From Acidovorax sp. DW039 (GTDB lineage Bacteria; Pseudomonadota; Gammaproteobacteria; Burkholderiales; Burkholderiaceae_C), in NCBI RefSeq assembly GCF_037101375.1, contig NZ_AP029019.1, forward strand, positions 3,143,001 through 3,207,000: a stretch of 64,000 nucleotides of DNA, read 5' to 3'. The translations under genes and the position numbers were made by a program. Positions 16,675-27,591 of this stretch are shown piece after piece. The notes under the pieces were generated by a model, which was not told where the DNA came from, did no database searches, and saw only the letters and a list, made by a program, of their open reading frames with translations. Positions within the stretch are counted from its first letter, which is position 1. The number at the start of each line of letters is the position of its first letter.

Positions 16675-18000
16675 TTATGCGCCCAAATGCTTGGCCTTCA
16701 GGCGAGGAATGCCGTTGACCAGCACACCGCCTACTGTGTAGAACGAGCCAAAGACCACGATTCTATCAGCCGGGTCTGCCGCATCAAATGCGGCTTGCAG
16801 CGCCAACAAAGGCTCTGCATGCACCGTGGAGGAAACATCCCTGCGCACTCCGGAAACCATCTGGATCGCATTCCACTTCTGCTGCAATTCCCCGCCACTC
16901 AAAGCTCTGGTTGTGGGCAAACTGGTGAAGTACCAGCGATCAATCAACGGCCCGATCTTGGCCAGCATCGTGCTTAAGTCCTTGTCTCCCATCGCTCCGA
17001 AAACTGCATGGGTGCAGGGGAAATATCCCATCGCATCAAGGTTGGCCGACAGCGCGGCAACGGAATGGGGGTTGTGTGCCACGTCCAGCACAAGCGTTGG
17101 CTGACCAGGAACGATCTGAAAACGACCGGGTAAATCCACCATTGCCATACCGTTGCGCACCGCTTGCGCAGTAACAGGCAAACGATCGCGCAAGGCTTCG
17201 AGAGCTGCAAGCACGCCTGCAGCGTTCACAAGCTGGTTCGCACCGCGCAACGCGGGGTAAGCCAAGCCTGCATACCTGCGACCTCTGCCAGCCCAAGCCC
17301 ACTGCTGCTTATCTCCGGAGACATTAAAGTCATGCCCCACACGCCATAGATCCGCGCCAATTTCTCTGGCATGGTCAACCACACTTTGGGGAACCATCGG
17401 ATCGCTCACGATGGCAGGACGGCCGGTGCGCATGATGCCAGCCTTCTCTCGCCCGATTGACTCACGATCTGGCCCCAAAAATTCCACATGGTCAATGTCG
17501 ATGCTAGTAATGACAGCGCAGTCGGCATCAATAACATTGGTGGCATCCAAACGGCCACCCAAGCCAACTTCCAGAATTGCAACATCGAGCAGTGAGTGGC
17601 TCATCAATCGCAAAATGGCAAGGGTCGTGAATTCAAAATAGGTCAGAGAGACTTCTTCCCCACCTTGTGTTCGCGCTTGCTCCACGGCTTCAAAGTGAGG
17701 AATCAGATCATCGGCAGCGACGATGTCTCCGTGAATTCGGCATCGCTCCTGAAAATGCACCAGATGGGGAGACGTGTAAACGCCTGGACGGTACCCCGCC
17801 TGCAACGCCACTGCTTCAAGCATGGCGCAAGTTGAACCTTTACCGTTCGTGCCCGCCACGGTGATCACAGGACAGGTAAATTTCAATGACATGCGGCGGG
17901 CCACTTCCTGGACACGGTCCAAGCCCATTTCAATACCGACAGGGTGCAACTGCTCGCAGTGACGGAGCCAGCCTTCCAAAGTGTGGGGGGTAGTGTGCAT
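16675..18000 (-). CDS. folC: Bifunctional folylpolyglutamate synthase/dihydrofolate synthase
   Basis: 441 residues. Mur-ligase-like ATP-grasp fold with P-loop VAGTNGKGSTCAMLE (about 47-61), the Tyr-x-S/T-P-H-L segment (GVYTSPHLVHFQERC) and the Mg-binding region near EVGLGGRLDATN. It adds glutamate to dihydropteroate and to folates. First gene of the folC-SPOR-cvpA-purF run; divergent from the ArsC-like gene, with only about 34 bases between start codons, so the two promoters must overlap or lie inside the coding regions. Confidence 0.94.
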   Translation of the reverse strand: MHTTPHTLEGWLRHCEQLHPVGIEMGLDRVQEVARRMSLKFTCPVITVAGTNGKGSTCAMLEAVALQAGYRPGVYTSPHLVHFQERCRIHGDIVAADDLIPHFEAVEQARTQGGEEVSLTYFEFTTLAILRLMSHSLLDVAILEVGLGGRLDATNVIDADCAVITSIDIDHVEFLGPDRESIGREKAGIMRTGRPAIVSDPMVPQSVVDHAREIGADLWRVGHDFNVSGDKQQWAWAGRGRRYAGLAYPALRGANQLVNAAGVLAALEALRDRLPVTAQAVRNGMAMVDLPGRFQIVPGQPTLVLDVAHNPHSVAALSANLDAMGYFPCTHAVFGAMGDKDLSTMLAKIGPLIDRWYFTSLPTTRALSGGELQQKWNAIQMVSGVRRDVSSTVHAEPLLALQAAFDAADPADRIVVFGSFYTVGGVLVNGIPRLKAKHLGA

Positions 18001-18034
18001 AGCCTGTCGATTGTCGCCGAGGAGCAGTCAAGGC

Positions 18035-18418
18035 ATGATCCGGCCCATGCAACAACCTCACATCACACTCTTTGGCATTCCGAATTGCGACACGGTGCGC
18101 AAGGCACGGAATTGGCTGGAAGCACGCGACATCCCATACACATTCCACGACTTCAAAAAGCAAGGAGTTGAAGCGGACCACATTCTTCAGTGGTGTGAGG
18201 CCTGTGGAATCGACAAAGTACTCAACCGCAAAGGCACCACTTGGCGCGGTCTCGCCCCCGTTGAGCAGGAAAAAGCGGCGTCACTCCTGTCCGCAATCGA
18301 ACTCCTGAAAGAGCACCCCAGCCTGATCAAACGTCCGGTAGTGGAATGGAAGACCATCCGAGGCAGTGCAATCACAGTGGGTTTCGATGCTGACGATTGG
18401 GAAAAGCAATTGAAGTGA
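18035..18418 (+). CDS. ArsC/Spx-family reductase-like protein (YffB type)
   Basis: 127 residues from the ATG at 18035, chosen because GAGGAG precedes it by 10 bases; the ATG at 18047 is the alternative and matches the usual family start (ITLFGIPNCDTVRKA). The thioredoxin-like fold of the ArsC family is recognisable from GIPNCDTVRKARNWL, the KRPVVEW motif and a GFDADDWE end. A single active-site Cys (NCDT) is present. The cellular substrate of the YffB/Spx group is not known; glutathione-linked reduction has been proposed. It diverges from folC. Confidence 0.85.
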   Translation: MIRPMQQPHITLFGIPNCDTVRKARNWLEARDIPYTFHDFKKQGVEADHILQWCEACGIDKVLNRKGTTWRGLAPVEQEKAASLLSAIELLKEHPSLIKRPVVEWKTIRGSAITVGFDADDWEKQLK

Positions 18419-18610
18419 ATCGCGAAAGTTCTCTACTGGAAGAGACCGCTGCCCTGAAATTGAAGAAACAGGGCTGCCTCCACCGTTTTTGTGCAAAAGT
18501 GCACTAACTTTTACGAACCTTCACACACGAGATGAATCGAACCAGGGGTCTGAGACTAAACTTTTTCAGACCCTGGCGCGTTAAGTGCCTGTAGAAACAG
18601 GAGTATCTCC

Positions 18611-19243
18611 ATGAAGAAGATCGCAATCACTACGCTGCTGACTTTCTGCGCAGTCACCGCTTTTGCCCAGGAACAGGGGCGGGTTCTGTCGGCAACACCG
18701 ATCGTTCAGCAAGTAGGCATCCCCCAACAGGTCTGCGGAAACGAAACCGTATACAGCGGCTCACGCAACTCAGGAGCAGGCGCTGTGATGGGCGCCATTG
18801 CCGGGGGCGCTGCGGGTAATGCTATCGGCAAAGGTAACGGCAGAGCAGCGGCCACTGCAATTGGCGTGATAGGAGGCGCGCTGCTGGGCAACCAGATCGA
18901 GGGAAGCCAGCCGCAATATCAGAATGTGCAACGCTGCACCACAGAGACCTACTACGAGAACCGCACCGTAGGCTACAACGTGGTTTATGAATACGCCGGG
19001 CGCCAGTACACCACTCGCACGCAGACAGACCCAGGTGCGTGGATTCCCGTCAGCGTACAGCCCCAATCTGGCCAAAGCTACTCCACACAGCCCAATGGGT
19101 TTAGCAGTTACGGCTCTGGCACAACCTATGTGCAACCTGGGGTAGTTACCACCACTTATCCCACTTATGTGACACCACCCGTAACGGTCATTGAATATGG
19201 CCCCCGGCCTTATTACCACCACGGCAACCCCTACTGGCGTTAA
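18611..19243 (+). CDS. Glycine-zipper 2TM domain outer-membrane-type protein
   Basis: 210 residues. Signal peptide 1-20 (MKKIAITTLLTFCAVTAFAQ). Residues about 58-100 form a glycine zipper (GAVMGAIAGGAAGNAIGKG and ATAIGVIGGALLGNQIEG), the Rickettsia 17-kDa-antigen-like membrane-inserting motif. The C-terminal half is rich in Tyr, Thr, Pro and Gly and ends YYHHGNPYWR. Such proteins sit in the envelope, often responding to stress; exact role unknown. The 190 bases upstream contain a long imperfect hairpin (18542-18577, CCAGGGGTCTGA with TCAGACCCTGG) that would lie in the 5' leader. Confidence 0.82.
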   Translation: MKKIAITTLLTFCAVTAFAQEQGRVLSATPIVQQVGIPQQVCGNETVYSGSRNSGAGAVMGAIAGGAAGNAIGKGNGRAAATAIGVIGGALLGNQIEGSQPQYQNVQRCTTETYYENRTVGYNVVYEYAGRQYTTRTQTDPGAWIPVSVQPQSGQSYSTQPNGFSSYGSGTTYVQPGVVTTTYPTYVTPPVTVIEYGPRPYYHHGNPYWR

Positions 19244-19268
19244 CGTTTGGCAGATCACACTCCTCAAC

Positions 19269-19292
19269 AAGAGCCCTTCGGGGCTCTTTTTT
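19269..19292 (+). terminator. Rho-independent terminator with TTCG loop
   Basis: AAGAGCCC-TTCG-GGGCTCTT plus T-run after the glycine-zipper gene. Confidence 0.9.
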
Positions 19293-19395
19293 CGTTCACC
19301 CGCTTCCTCCATGCCAGTGTTTCCGCGGCACCGCGCCCCGGACACTCTCGCAAGCTGCCCTAGAATCGAAATCTGATCTTCTTTTGCAAACGACC

Positions 19396-19713
19396 ATGAC
19401 CACCCAATCCATCGACGGCGTGACCGTCAACACCCAAGCCAATGTGTACTTTGATGGGAAATGCGTCAGCCACGGCATCACGCTGGCTGATGGCACCAAA
19501 AAGTCGGTGGGGGTGGTTTTGCCCGCCACGTTGACTTTCAACACTGGCGCCCCAGAGATCATGGAGTGCGTGGCAGGTTCCTGCGAGTACCGTTTGGAAG
19601 GAACTGACGTGTGGGTGAAGTCAATCGCTGGGGAAAAGTTTTCTGTTCCCGGCAATTCCAAATTTGATATCCGGGTGACCGAGGCCTATCACTACATCTG
19701 CCACTTTGGCTGA
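19396..19713 (+). CDS. ppnP: Pyrimidine/purine nucleoside phosphorylase
   Basis: 105 residues from the ATG at 19396; a TTG 12 bases earlier is unlikely. The whole protein is a small cupin-like barrel of the PpnP (YaiE) family: ANVYFDGKCVSHGITLADGT, GVVLPATLTFNTGAPEIME, and a VPGNSKFDIRV segment before the C-terminal ICHFG. PpnP splits several nucleosides with phosphate into base and ribose-1-phosphate. argG follows after 27 bases on the same strand, so the two are probably co-transcribed. Confidence 0.9.
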   Translation: MTTQSIDGVTVNTQANVYFDGKCVSHGITLADGTKKSVGVVLPATLTFNTGAPEIMECVAGSCEYRLEGTDVWVKSIAGEKFSVPGNSKFDIRVTEAYHYICHFG

Positions 19714-21078
<1,365 letters not shown>

Positions 21079-21090
21079 ACAGCCTCAACA

Positions 21091-21121
21091 AAGCCGCCAT
21101 CCCTCTGGCGGCTTTTTTTTA
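21091..21121 (+). terminator. Rho-independent terminator after argG
   Basis: AAGCCGCCA (21091-21099) pairs with TGGCGGCTT (21106-21114), then a run of T. Confidence 0.92.
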
Positions 21122-21197
21122 CCCAAAATAATCATTTAAATCATTTTTAACATAAAATCCAATAAAAGTTCATCTTCCACACTTCTGGAGCTTGGCC

Positions 21198-21713
21198 ATG
21201 ACTCTTTTCTCCCGTTCCTTGGTACGTCGCATCTGCATTGCAAGTGCCTGTCTGTGTTTCACAGCCTTCGCCTTCGCGCTCCCTCCTGCCAGTGGTGATG
21301 TCATCCTCACCATTTCGGGAAAAATCAAGGAAGTCAACCGGGACGCCACAGCCGTCTTCGACTTGGACATGCTTCAGAAGCTGCCGCAGCAAACATTCAC
21401 GACCAAAACGCCCTGGGACAAGAACCCCACCAAGTTCACAGGTCCTCTGTTGCGTGACGTTTTGAATGCAGTCAAAGCCGAAGGCAAAACCCTGACAGCC
21501 TACGCACTCAACGATTACAAGACCACCATCCCCGCGGAAGATGCACAGTTGTTCGATGTCATCATTGCCCATCGCATTGATGACATGCCCATTTCTGTGC
21601 GAACCAAGGGGCCTCTGTTCATCATCTACCCTTTTGACTCCAAGCCAGAACTGAAGTCTTCCAAGTACTACGGTCGCTCAGCCTGGCAACTCAAGTCTCT
21701 GAAAATCGATTGA
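21198..21713 (+). CDS. Periplasmic protein with molybdopterin-oxidoreductase-like domain
   Basis: 171 residues from the ATG at 21198 (GGAG 9 bases before); a TTG at 21192 is the alternative. Signal peptide about 1-26 (ending FAFALPPA). The rest resembles the sulfite-oxidase-type molybdopterin-binding fold in short form: [49 protein letters not shown]. It is far shorter than catalytic enzymes and has no obvious molybdenum-ligand Cys after the signal, so it may be a binding or sensory module. It is coupled to the hybrid sensor kinase that follows, which suggests it feeds a signal to that kinase (inference). Confidence 0.75.
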   Translation: MTLFSRSLVRRICIASACLCFTAFAFALPPASGDVILTISGKIKEVNRDATAVFDLDMLQKLPQQTFTTKTPWDKNPTKFTGPLLRDVLNAVKAEGKTLTAYALNDYKTTIPAEDAQLFDVIIAHRIDDMPISVRTKGPLFIIYPFDSKPELKSSKYYGRSAWQLKSLKID

Positions 21714-21721
21714 ACCCGCCC

Positions 21722-24076
21722 ATGCCTGACCGCCGTACGAGCCAGCGATATCTGCTGTGGTTGGCACTGGGAACCATCCTCATGGCCGCTGCCATGGCGG
21801 TTTTGCTGGTGCTTCAGCTCACCCAGCAACAATCCATTCGCAAAAGCGGAGACTTGCGTAGTGACTCGATTACGGCGCTGACCTTCCAGTTAGAGCGGGA
21901 GTTCACCCGGTTAAGGCACGCCCTGGAGTTAACCGCTCACCATCCTGGCTCGGTACCTATGGACGAGCTGAAGCTTCGAAGCGATATCTTCGCAAGCCGC
22001 TTTCAGCTGATGCACGACACGCCCAGCACCACGGCTTTGCAGGAGCGGCCAGAGTACGCTGAAATCATGCCGAAGCTGGAAGTTCTGGTAGCTGAGGTGG
22101 ATCGCGTACTGCAGCGTTCCCCCGCGCCTCAACGCGAGGAGCTTCAGCAATTGTTGAACTCCTTCCGCGCCCTGGGCACCGGTGTGCAGGATCTGACCAT
22201 GGCTGCCAACAGCCATATCGCCGGCCTGCTGGAAGAGCAGGAGTCAACCATGCTCGCCCAAAGCAGGCAGGTGGTGATGCTCATCATCGCTTTGCTCGTC
22301 ATGCTTTTGCTGGCTGCAGGAGCCCTGGCATGGCGCCAACACCGCCAAGAGCAGGAGCGGCTCTCTCTGCAACGACTGACCGAGCGCCTGCAAGCGGCGA
22401 ACGAGGCTGCAGAAGAAGCCAACCGAGGCAAAAGTCAGTTTCTTGCCAACATGAGCCACGAACTGCGCACCCCTTTCAACGGAGTGCTTGGCATGCTGAC
22501 CCTGCTGGACAGAACAGCGCTGGATGCAGGGCAGCGTGAATACGTGCAGACAGCACGCAACTCCGCAGATCACCTGCTTTCTCTACTCAACGACATTCTC
22601 GACGTGTCTGCAATGGAAGCAGGCAAGATGAGCATCCACCCCATTCCTACGCCGCTTCAGCCTCTTGTCGAAAGCATTGAAAAGCTGATGCGACCGCTGG
22701 CCGTGCAAAAAGGGCTGGATTTCTCACTGGTGATGGATAGCGATGTGCCCCCGTGGGTGGAAACCGACGGCACCCGCCTCAAGCAAATTGCACTGAACCT
22801 GATCACGAACGCCATCAAGTTCAGTGACCGCGGGGCCATCACGGTGCATATTGGTAAAGCTGTGGGCATCGATACCCCTGCAGAGTCCGTCTACCCCCTG
22901 CAAATTCAGGTCACAGACCAGGGCATAGGGATGGATGCCACCACGCTCAACCGACTTTTTGAGCGCTTCTCACAAGGAGATGCCAGCACCTCCCGGCGTT
23001 TCGGAGGGACAGGGCTGGGCCTTGAGATCTCGCGCAATCTTGCAAGACGCATGGGCGGCGATATCGAAGCTGAAAGTACCGAAGGGGTGGGCAGCACATT
23101 CACGGTCACCCTGCCACTTCCCATCGCTTCTCCGCCCTCTTCACCTGTGACGACCGAACGGCAAAGCAGCTCTCGCACCGCAGAACCTGCCGGGCTGGAC
23201 ATCTTGGTGGCGGATGACCAAATGGTCAACCGCAAGTACATGGGGGCCCTGCTCAGCAGCATGGGGCACTCACCTCGTTTTGCCGAAACAGGAGAACAAG
23301 CCTGTACCGAGATCCACAAGAAACGCCCCGACCTGGTGCTCATGGATCTGCACATGCCCCTGATGGACGGGTTTGAGGCTACCCGGCAACTTCGCCGCTG
23401 GCCGCAATTCATCGATCTTCCCATCGTGGCACTCACAGCCGACGTTTTTGCAGAGACAAAGGAGCGCGCCACGCAGGCGGGCATGAACGCGTTTGTGAGC
23501 AAACCCGTGAGTGTGGACATCATCCAGTCATTGCTGAGCGACCTGTTCAGCAAACCAGCGCCCAACAAAACCGAAGCGCCACCTACCCCGGCCATCACGC
23601 CCCCACCCACCAGCGCTGCGCCTCCCAGCCAGCCCCCTTCAAAGCGCACGCCCCGCCGGCGTTTCAAGTCGGGAGACGTTGCTGCGCACATCGACATGCC
23701 CATGGTGGGCGAGGTGTGTGTCGGTGTCACCGTGCAGGGCTATCGATCACTGCTGCAAAGTTATTTCACCGATGAATCGGGCAGTCTGGACGCTATGCTG
23801 GCCGCCTTGAAGGGGGCTGACCAGGAGGAGGTGCGAGCCACTGCGCACGGATTCAAAGGCGCATCCGCCAACCTGGGTTTTCACAGGCTCGCAGCCCTCG
23901 CCTTCCAGCTGGAGAAACAGGAATATTCTGAAGGTTCGCGCGACGAGATCAGAGACCGGCTGCTGCAGTCTTGGGAGATGACGCATGCGCTGTGCGTCCG
24001 CATGGGGCTGACCGATGTGGAAGCCATCGCAGAGAGGCACCGGCTCTCAGCAGATGAAACCAGCCGCCCTCAATGA
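21722..24076 (+). CDS. Hybrid sensor histidine kinase with receiver and HPt domains
   Basis: 784 residues from the ATG at 21722; a TTG at 21710 overlapping the previous stop by 4 bases is an alternative start. Membrane helices at about 9-33 and 183-204 flank a periplasmic helical sensor of about 150 residues. Next are HisKA (His about 246 in [12 protein letters not shown]), an ATPase domain ([23 protein letters not shown]), a receiver ([11 protein letters not shown], Asp about 541 in [15 protein letters not shown]), a Pro-rich linker and an HPt domain ([12 protein letters not shown], His about 708). It is a complete phosphorelay in one chain. No DNA-binding partner is adjacent. The small periplasmic protein upstream is the likely sensory partner. 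Confidence 0.9.
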   Translation: MPDRRTSQRYLLWLALGTILMAAAMAVLLVLQLTQQQSIRKSGDLRSDSITALTFQLEREFTRLRHALELTAHHPGSVPMDELKLRSDIFASRFQLMHDTPSTTALQERPEYAEIMPKLEVLVAEVDRVLQRSPAPQREELQQLLNSFRALGTGVQDLTMAANSHIAGLLEEQESTMLAQSRQVVMLIIALLVMLLLAAGALAWRQHRQEQERLSLQRLTERLQAANEAAEEANRGKSQFLANMSHELRTPFNGVLGMLTLLDRTALDAGQREYVQTARNSADHLLSLLNDILDVSAMEAGKMSIHPIPTPLQPLVESIEKLMRPLAVQKGLDFSLVMDSDVPPWVETDGTRLKQIALNLITNAIKFSDRGAITVHIGKAVGIDTPAESVYPLQIQVTDQGIGMDATTLNRLFERFSQGDASTSRRFGGTGLGLEISRNLARRMGGDIEAESTEGVGSTFTVTLPLPIASPPSSPVTTERQSSSRTAEPAGLDILVADDQMVNRKYMGALLSSMGHSPRFAETGEQACTEIHKKRPDLVLMDLHMPLMDGFEATRQLRRWPQFIDLPIVALTADVFAETKERATQAGMNAFVSKPVSVDIIQSLLSDLFSKPAPNKTEAPPTPAITPPPTSAAPPSQPPSKRTPRRRFKSGDVAAHIDMPMVGEVCVGVTVQGYRSLLQSYFTDESGSLDAMLAALKGADQEEVRATAHGFKGASANLGFHRLAALAFQLEKQEYSEGSRDEIRDRLLQSWEMTHALCVRMGLTDVEAIAERHRLSADETSRPQ

Positions 24077-24104
24077 TCTGCGCCAGCGAGCGCTTCCGGC
24101 CCGC

Positions 24105-25178
24105 TTAAACCACCACCGGCTCAGGCTCAAGGCGAATACCAAAACGCTCATACACGCTGGTCTGAATTGCCTTTGCCAGCGTCATGACCTCGCCACCGGT
24201 CACGCTGTCAGCGGGCGTGCCGCGGTTGACGAGCACAAGGGCCTGTTTCTCATAGACACCAGCCTTGCCGATGGTCTTCCCTCTCCAGCCACACGCATCA
24301 ATCAACCACCCGGCAGCCAGCTTCACCGAGCCATCGGGCATGGGGTAGTGAACGATACGGGGTTCACGGGCAATGATGTCCCGGCACTGATCTTCGGAAA
24401 CCGTCGGGTTTTTGAAGAAGCTCCCAGCATTCCCCACCACAGCAGGATCAGGGAGCTTGGATCGACGGATGTCACACACCCAATCAAATATCTGCAGGGC
24501 GTCCGGCTCGGCGATACCCGACTCCTCCTGGCGGCGAGCCAAATCCAGATAACCCAACACGGGTTTCCAGGGCCGCGGCAGCCGAAACCGTACGTGGGTA
24601 ATCACCGCACGGCCTGCCAGGCCCATGTTCCGGGAGTCCCCTGCATCCACAGACACCGAGGGCCCGCCGTGCTTGAACACAGAGTCCCGGTATCCAAAGC
24701 CGCACTGCCCGGCGTTCAAAGTAAACGTCTGCCCTGTCTGCATGTCCACGGCATCCAGAGAATCAAACCGGTCCTGCAGCTCAACGCCATACGCGCCGAT
24801 ATTCTGTACGGGGGAGGCACCCACAGTCCCGGGAATCAGCGCCAGATTCTCAAGCCCCGGAAATCCGTGGCGCAAGGTCCAAGCCACGCAGTCATGCCAG
24901 AGCTCTCCAGCCCCCGCCTCCACAATCCAGGCCTTGGGCGTTTCCTCCACCAGCCGAAACCCCTTGATTTCCATCTTGAGCACCAAAGGCTTCACATCTC
25001 CCGTGAGCACAATATTGCTGCCCCCGCCCAGCACAAAAAAAGGCGCACCCGAAACCCCGGGCTGCTCCCGCAGACGCAACAAATCAGACACCGAATGGAT
25101 ACGCACCAGCGACGTCGCCCGGGCGGCGATTCCAAAGGTATTCCAAGGCTGTAAAGGGACGTTTTTCTCGACTACCAT
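24105..25178 (-). CDS. murB: UDP-N-acetylmuramate dehydrogenase
   Basis: 357 residues from the ATG at 25178 ([20 protein letters not shown]). FAD-binding domain with [16 protein letters not shown] and [20 protein letters not shown]-terminal GSFFKNP and the late Ser/Glu catalytic region ([17 protein letters not shown]-type segment replaced by [17 protein letters not shown]). It reduces the enolpyruvyl group to give UDP-MurNAc in cell-wall synthesis. It resembles the longer E. coli-type enzyme. It diverges from yajQ with 68 bases between start codons. Confidence 0.94.
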   Translation of the reverse strand: MVVEKNVPLQPWNTFGIAARATSLVRIHSVSDLLRLREQPGVSGAPFFVLGGGSNIVLTGDVKPLVLKMEIKGFRLVEETPKAWIVEAGAGELWHDCVAWTLRHGFPGLENLALIPGTVGASPVQNIGAYGVELQDRFDSLDAVDMQTGQTFTLNAGQCGFGYRDSVFKHGGPSVSVDAGDSRNMGLAGRAVITHVRFRLPRPWKPVLGYLDLARRQEESGIAEPDALQIFDWVCDIRRSKLPDPAVVGNAGSFFKNPTVSEDQCRDIIAREPRIVHYPMPDGSVKLAAGWLIDACGWRGKTIGKAGVYEKQALVLVNRGTPADSVTGGEVMTLAKAIQTSVYERFGIRLEPEPVVV

Positions 25179-25246
25179 TGCCCAGATTGTCGCACCGGCC
25201 TGTGAAGCGCTGCGTGCCCTCACCGTACAGCCTGAGAAAGTTCGCT

Positions 25247-25732
25247 ATGCCCTCTTTTGATACCGTTTGTGAAGCCAACCTCGTAGAAGTCAAGAACGCC
25301 GTGGAAAACACCGTCAAGGAAATCTCTACCCGTTTCGATTTCAAGGGCACATCGGCCAGCATTGAAATCAAGGACAAGGAAATTACCCTGATTGGCGATG
25401 CCGAGTTCCAACTGACCCAGATTGAAGACGTCCTGAGAAACAAGCTCACAAAACGCAATGTCGATGTGCGTTTTCTGGACAAGGGCGACGTGCAGAAAAT
25501 GGGCGGCGATAAGGTCAAGCAAGTCATCAAGGTGCGCAACGGCATCGAGAGCGAACTGGCCAAGAAGATTCAGAAGCTGGTCAAGGACAGCAAGCTCAAG
25601 GTCCAGGCGGCCATTCAGGGCGAATCTGTGCGCGTCACCGGAGCCAAACGCGACGACCTCCAGGCGACCATGGCCTTGATTCGCAAGGACATTACCGACG
25701 TGCCGCTGTCATTCGACAACTTCCGCGACTGA
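25247..25732 (+). CDS. yajQ: YajQ family nucleotide-binding protein
   Basis: 161 residues from ATG 25247 ([20 protein letters not shown]). Two ferredoxin-like halves typical of Yaj[20 protein letters not shown] and [20 protein letters not shown], then [20 protein letters not shown]. Some homologues bind cyclic di-GMP and act with LysR-type regulators; others bind RNA or nucleotides. Specific role here unknown. The start is preceded by weak GAGAAAG. Confidence 0.9.
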   Translation: MPSFDTVCEANLVEVKNAVENTVKEISTRFDFKGTSASIEIKDKEITLIGDAEFQLTQIEDVLRNKLTKRNVDVRFLDKGDVQKMGGDKVKQVIKVRNGIESELAKKIQKLVKDSKLKVQAAIQGESVRVTGAKRDDLQATMALIRKDITDVPLSFDNFRD

Positions 25733-25768
25733 TCTGGCAGCTGTCACCAAAATCAGTTGCATCACACG

Positions 25769-26416
25769 ATGAAGACCTTTGTACAAACCGCCTTGGCCGG
25801 CGCCCTGGCGGTGTTTGCCTCGACCGTTCATGCGGCGGGGCCTTCGGTTGCGCTCAGCGGTGTACTCGGCAGCAAGGCACTTCTGGTTGTCAACGGCACG
25901 CCACCCAAAGGGGTGGCTGCAGGTGAATCCCATGCAGGTGTCAAAGTCATCGCAGTCGGCAAAGACGATGCAACGATTGAAATCGATGGCGCACGCCAGA
26001 CCATCCGGCTGGGAGAGTCTCCCGTCAGCGTGGGATCGGGAGGCGGCAGCAGGCGGGTGGTGCTGATGGCCGACCGGCAGGGCCATTTCGTCAACAACGG
26101 GCTCATCAACGGCAAGCGCATGGTGTACATGGTGGACACCGGGGCATCTTTTGTAGCAATTGGCCGGACCGACGCAGAACGCATGGGTCTGGACTACACC
26201 AAGGGCCAGCCCGTTCGCATGAACACTGCCAACGGTGTCGGGCAGGCATGGCGCATCCGGCTCGACTCACTGACCATTGGAGACATTCAGGTCTCTGGCG
26301 TAGAGGCCGTGGTCACGTCCGAACCCATGCCCTTCGTCTTGCTGGGCAACAGTTTTCTGAGTGGGTTTCAGATGACGCGCGCCAACGACCAGATGGTGCT
26401 GGAAAAGCGCAACTGA
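25769..26416 (+). CDS. Retropepsin-like aspartic protease, clan AA
   Basis: 215 residues from ATG 25769; a TTG at 25757 is less likely. Signal peptide about 1-22 (ending STVHAAG). The catalytic motif VDTGASFVAIG and the later FVLLGNSFLSGF form the single-lobe retropepsin pattern of bacterial TIGR02281-type proteases, which act as dimers in the periplasm. The N-terminal half (LVVNGTPPKGVAAGESHAGV) is a small all-beta region. Targets are unknown. The HD-domain gene begins 7 bases after its stop. Confidence 0.85.
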   Translation: MKTFVQTALAGALAVFASTVHAAGPSVALSGVLGSKALLVVNGTPPKGVAAGESHAGVKVIAVGKDDATIEIDGARQTIRLGESPVSVGSGGGSRRVVLMADRQGHFVNNGLINGKRMVYMVDTGASFVAIGRTDAERMGLDYTKGQPVRMNTANGVGQAWRIRLDSLTIGDIQVSGVEAVVTSEPMPFVLLGNSFLSGFQMTRANDQMVLEKRN

Positions 26417-26423
26417 TTCTGCG

Positions 26424-27455
26424 ATGTCTACCCCTTTGCACCTGGGCAGAAACCAGCAAGACAGTGAGTACGAAGACTTGCTGAGCCTGTGGGCCGATCT
26501 GGAATCAGCCCTCTCCTTGCTGCTGTCCAAGCCCCTGCTGGTTCAGGACTTCTCGGCCAAGGTTCGCCAACTGGACAGCTGGCTGCAGGATCTGGTCGCG
26601 CACGACATTGATGCCGCTCTGTACTTGATGTTCCAGCTTGCCGCCACGTCCACCGTGGGTTACAGCGCATCACACGCGCTGGTCTGCGCGACCCTGTGCA
26701 ACATCATGGCCCGCGAATTTCAACTGCCCCGCCATGAGCGCGACAGCCTGGTGCGTGCAGCACTGACCATGAACATTGGCATGACAGCACTGCAGAACGA
26801 ACTGGCCGAGCAGCGCGACAAGCCCAACGCCCAGCAGAAGGAAGCCATCCAGAGCCATCCGCTGGACAGCCAGGCCCTGCTGGAGAGGGTGTTTGTATCT
26901 GATGCACTATGGCTTGATCTGGTGGGTCAGCACCACGACAACGTGTCTGACAAGGTTCCGCTGGCCAGCCAACCGCCGGTTGACCGACTGACCCGCATTC
27001 TCGGCACCATAGATCGCTACGCGGCCATGATCAGTCCGCGCAAATCCCGCGCAGGTCGCAGTGCCACCGACTCCGTGAGGGCCATCGTGGGGCAGGAGGT
27101 GGAACAAACCGACGAGGTGAGTTACACGCTGGTGCGCGCCATTGGTCTGTGCCCACCCGGCACCTTTGTCAAACTCGATAACGGCGAGACGGGCATTGTT
27201 CTGCGCCGCAGCGACAAGCCCAATATGCCGCTGGTGGCCAGCCTGCTGGACCGCACAGGCAACCACAAGCCACAGCCCAGCCTGCACGCTACGGCACTGG
27301 GCAAACCCCGCATCCAGTCGGCGCTTGCGCGCTCTGCCGTGAAGGTGGAGCTGAACCACCAGATCATGGTGCGCATCGGCCTGTATGCGGCGGCCCAGCA
27401 CAACACCGAAATCCACAGCCTGGTGACCACCCCCGCCACACTGGGCCTGCAGTAA
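26424..27455 (+). CDS. HD-GYP-like protein with degenerate active site
   Basis: 343 residues, cytoplasmic. The helical core resembles HD-GYP phosphodiesterases: SASHALVCATLCNIM in place of the first His motif, and DLVGQHHDNVS where HHE/HHER is usual. The metal-binding HD pair appears as TMNIGM instead of LHDIGK, and no GYP is present, so it is unlikely to hydrolyse cyclic di-GMP. The C-terminus has an extra beta-rich region (GTFVKLDNGETGIVLRR), often seen in this family. Probably a non-catalytic signalling or scaffold protein. Co-directional with the protease gene. Confidence 0.75.
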   Translation: MSTPLHLGRNQQDSEYEDLLSLWADLESALSLLLSKPLLVQDFSAKVRQLDSWLQDLVAHDIDAALYLMFQLAATSTVGYSASHALVCATLCNIMAREFQLPRHERDSLVRAALTMNIGMTALQNELAEQRDKPNAQQKEAIQSHPLDSQALLERVFVSDALWLDLVGQHHDNVSDKVPLASQPPVDRLTRILGTIDRYAAMISPRKSRAGRSATDSVRAIVGQEVEQTDEVSYTLVRAIGLCPPGTFVKLDNGETGIVLRRSDKPNMPLVASLLDRTGNHKPQPSLHATALGKPRIQSALARSAVKVELNHQIMVRIGLYAAAQHNTEIHSLVTTPATLGLQ

Positions 27456-27560
27456 GCACGGTTCACGCAAGCGAGCCACGGAGAGCGGCTTCACCACAGC
27501 CATCCAAGCCATCACGGGCAGTACGCCCAGGCAGAGCCAAGTCGTAGTGCCCAAAAGCAC

Positions 27561-27586
27561 GAAGGCCCGGCATTCACCGGGCCTTC
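27561..27586. terminator. Hairpin between convergent genes
   Basis: GAAGGCCCGG pairs exactly with CCGGGCCTTC around a 6-base loop, 6 bases from the plsY stop codon. There is no clear T-run, so it is at best a weak bidirectional terminator for the HD gene and plsY. Confidence 0.5.
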
Positions 27587-27591
27587 AGGCA

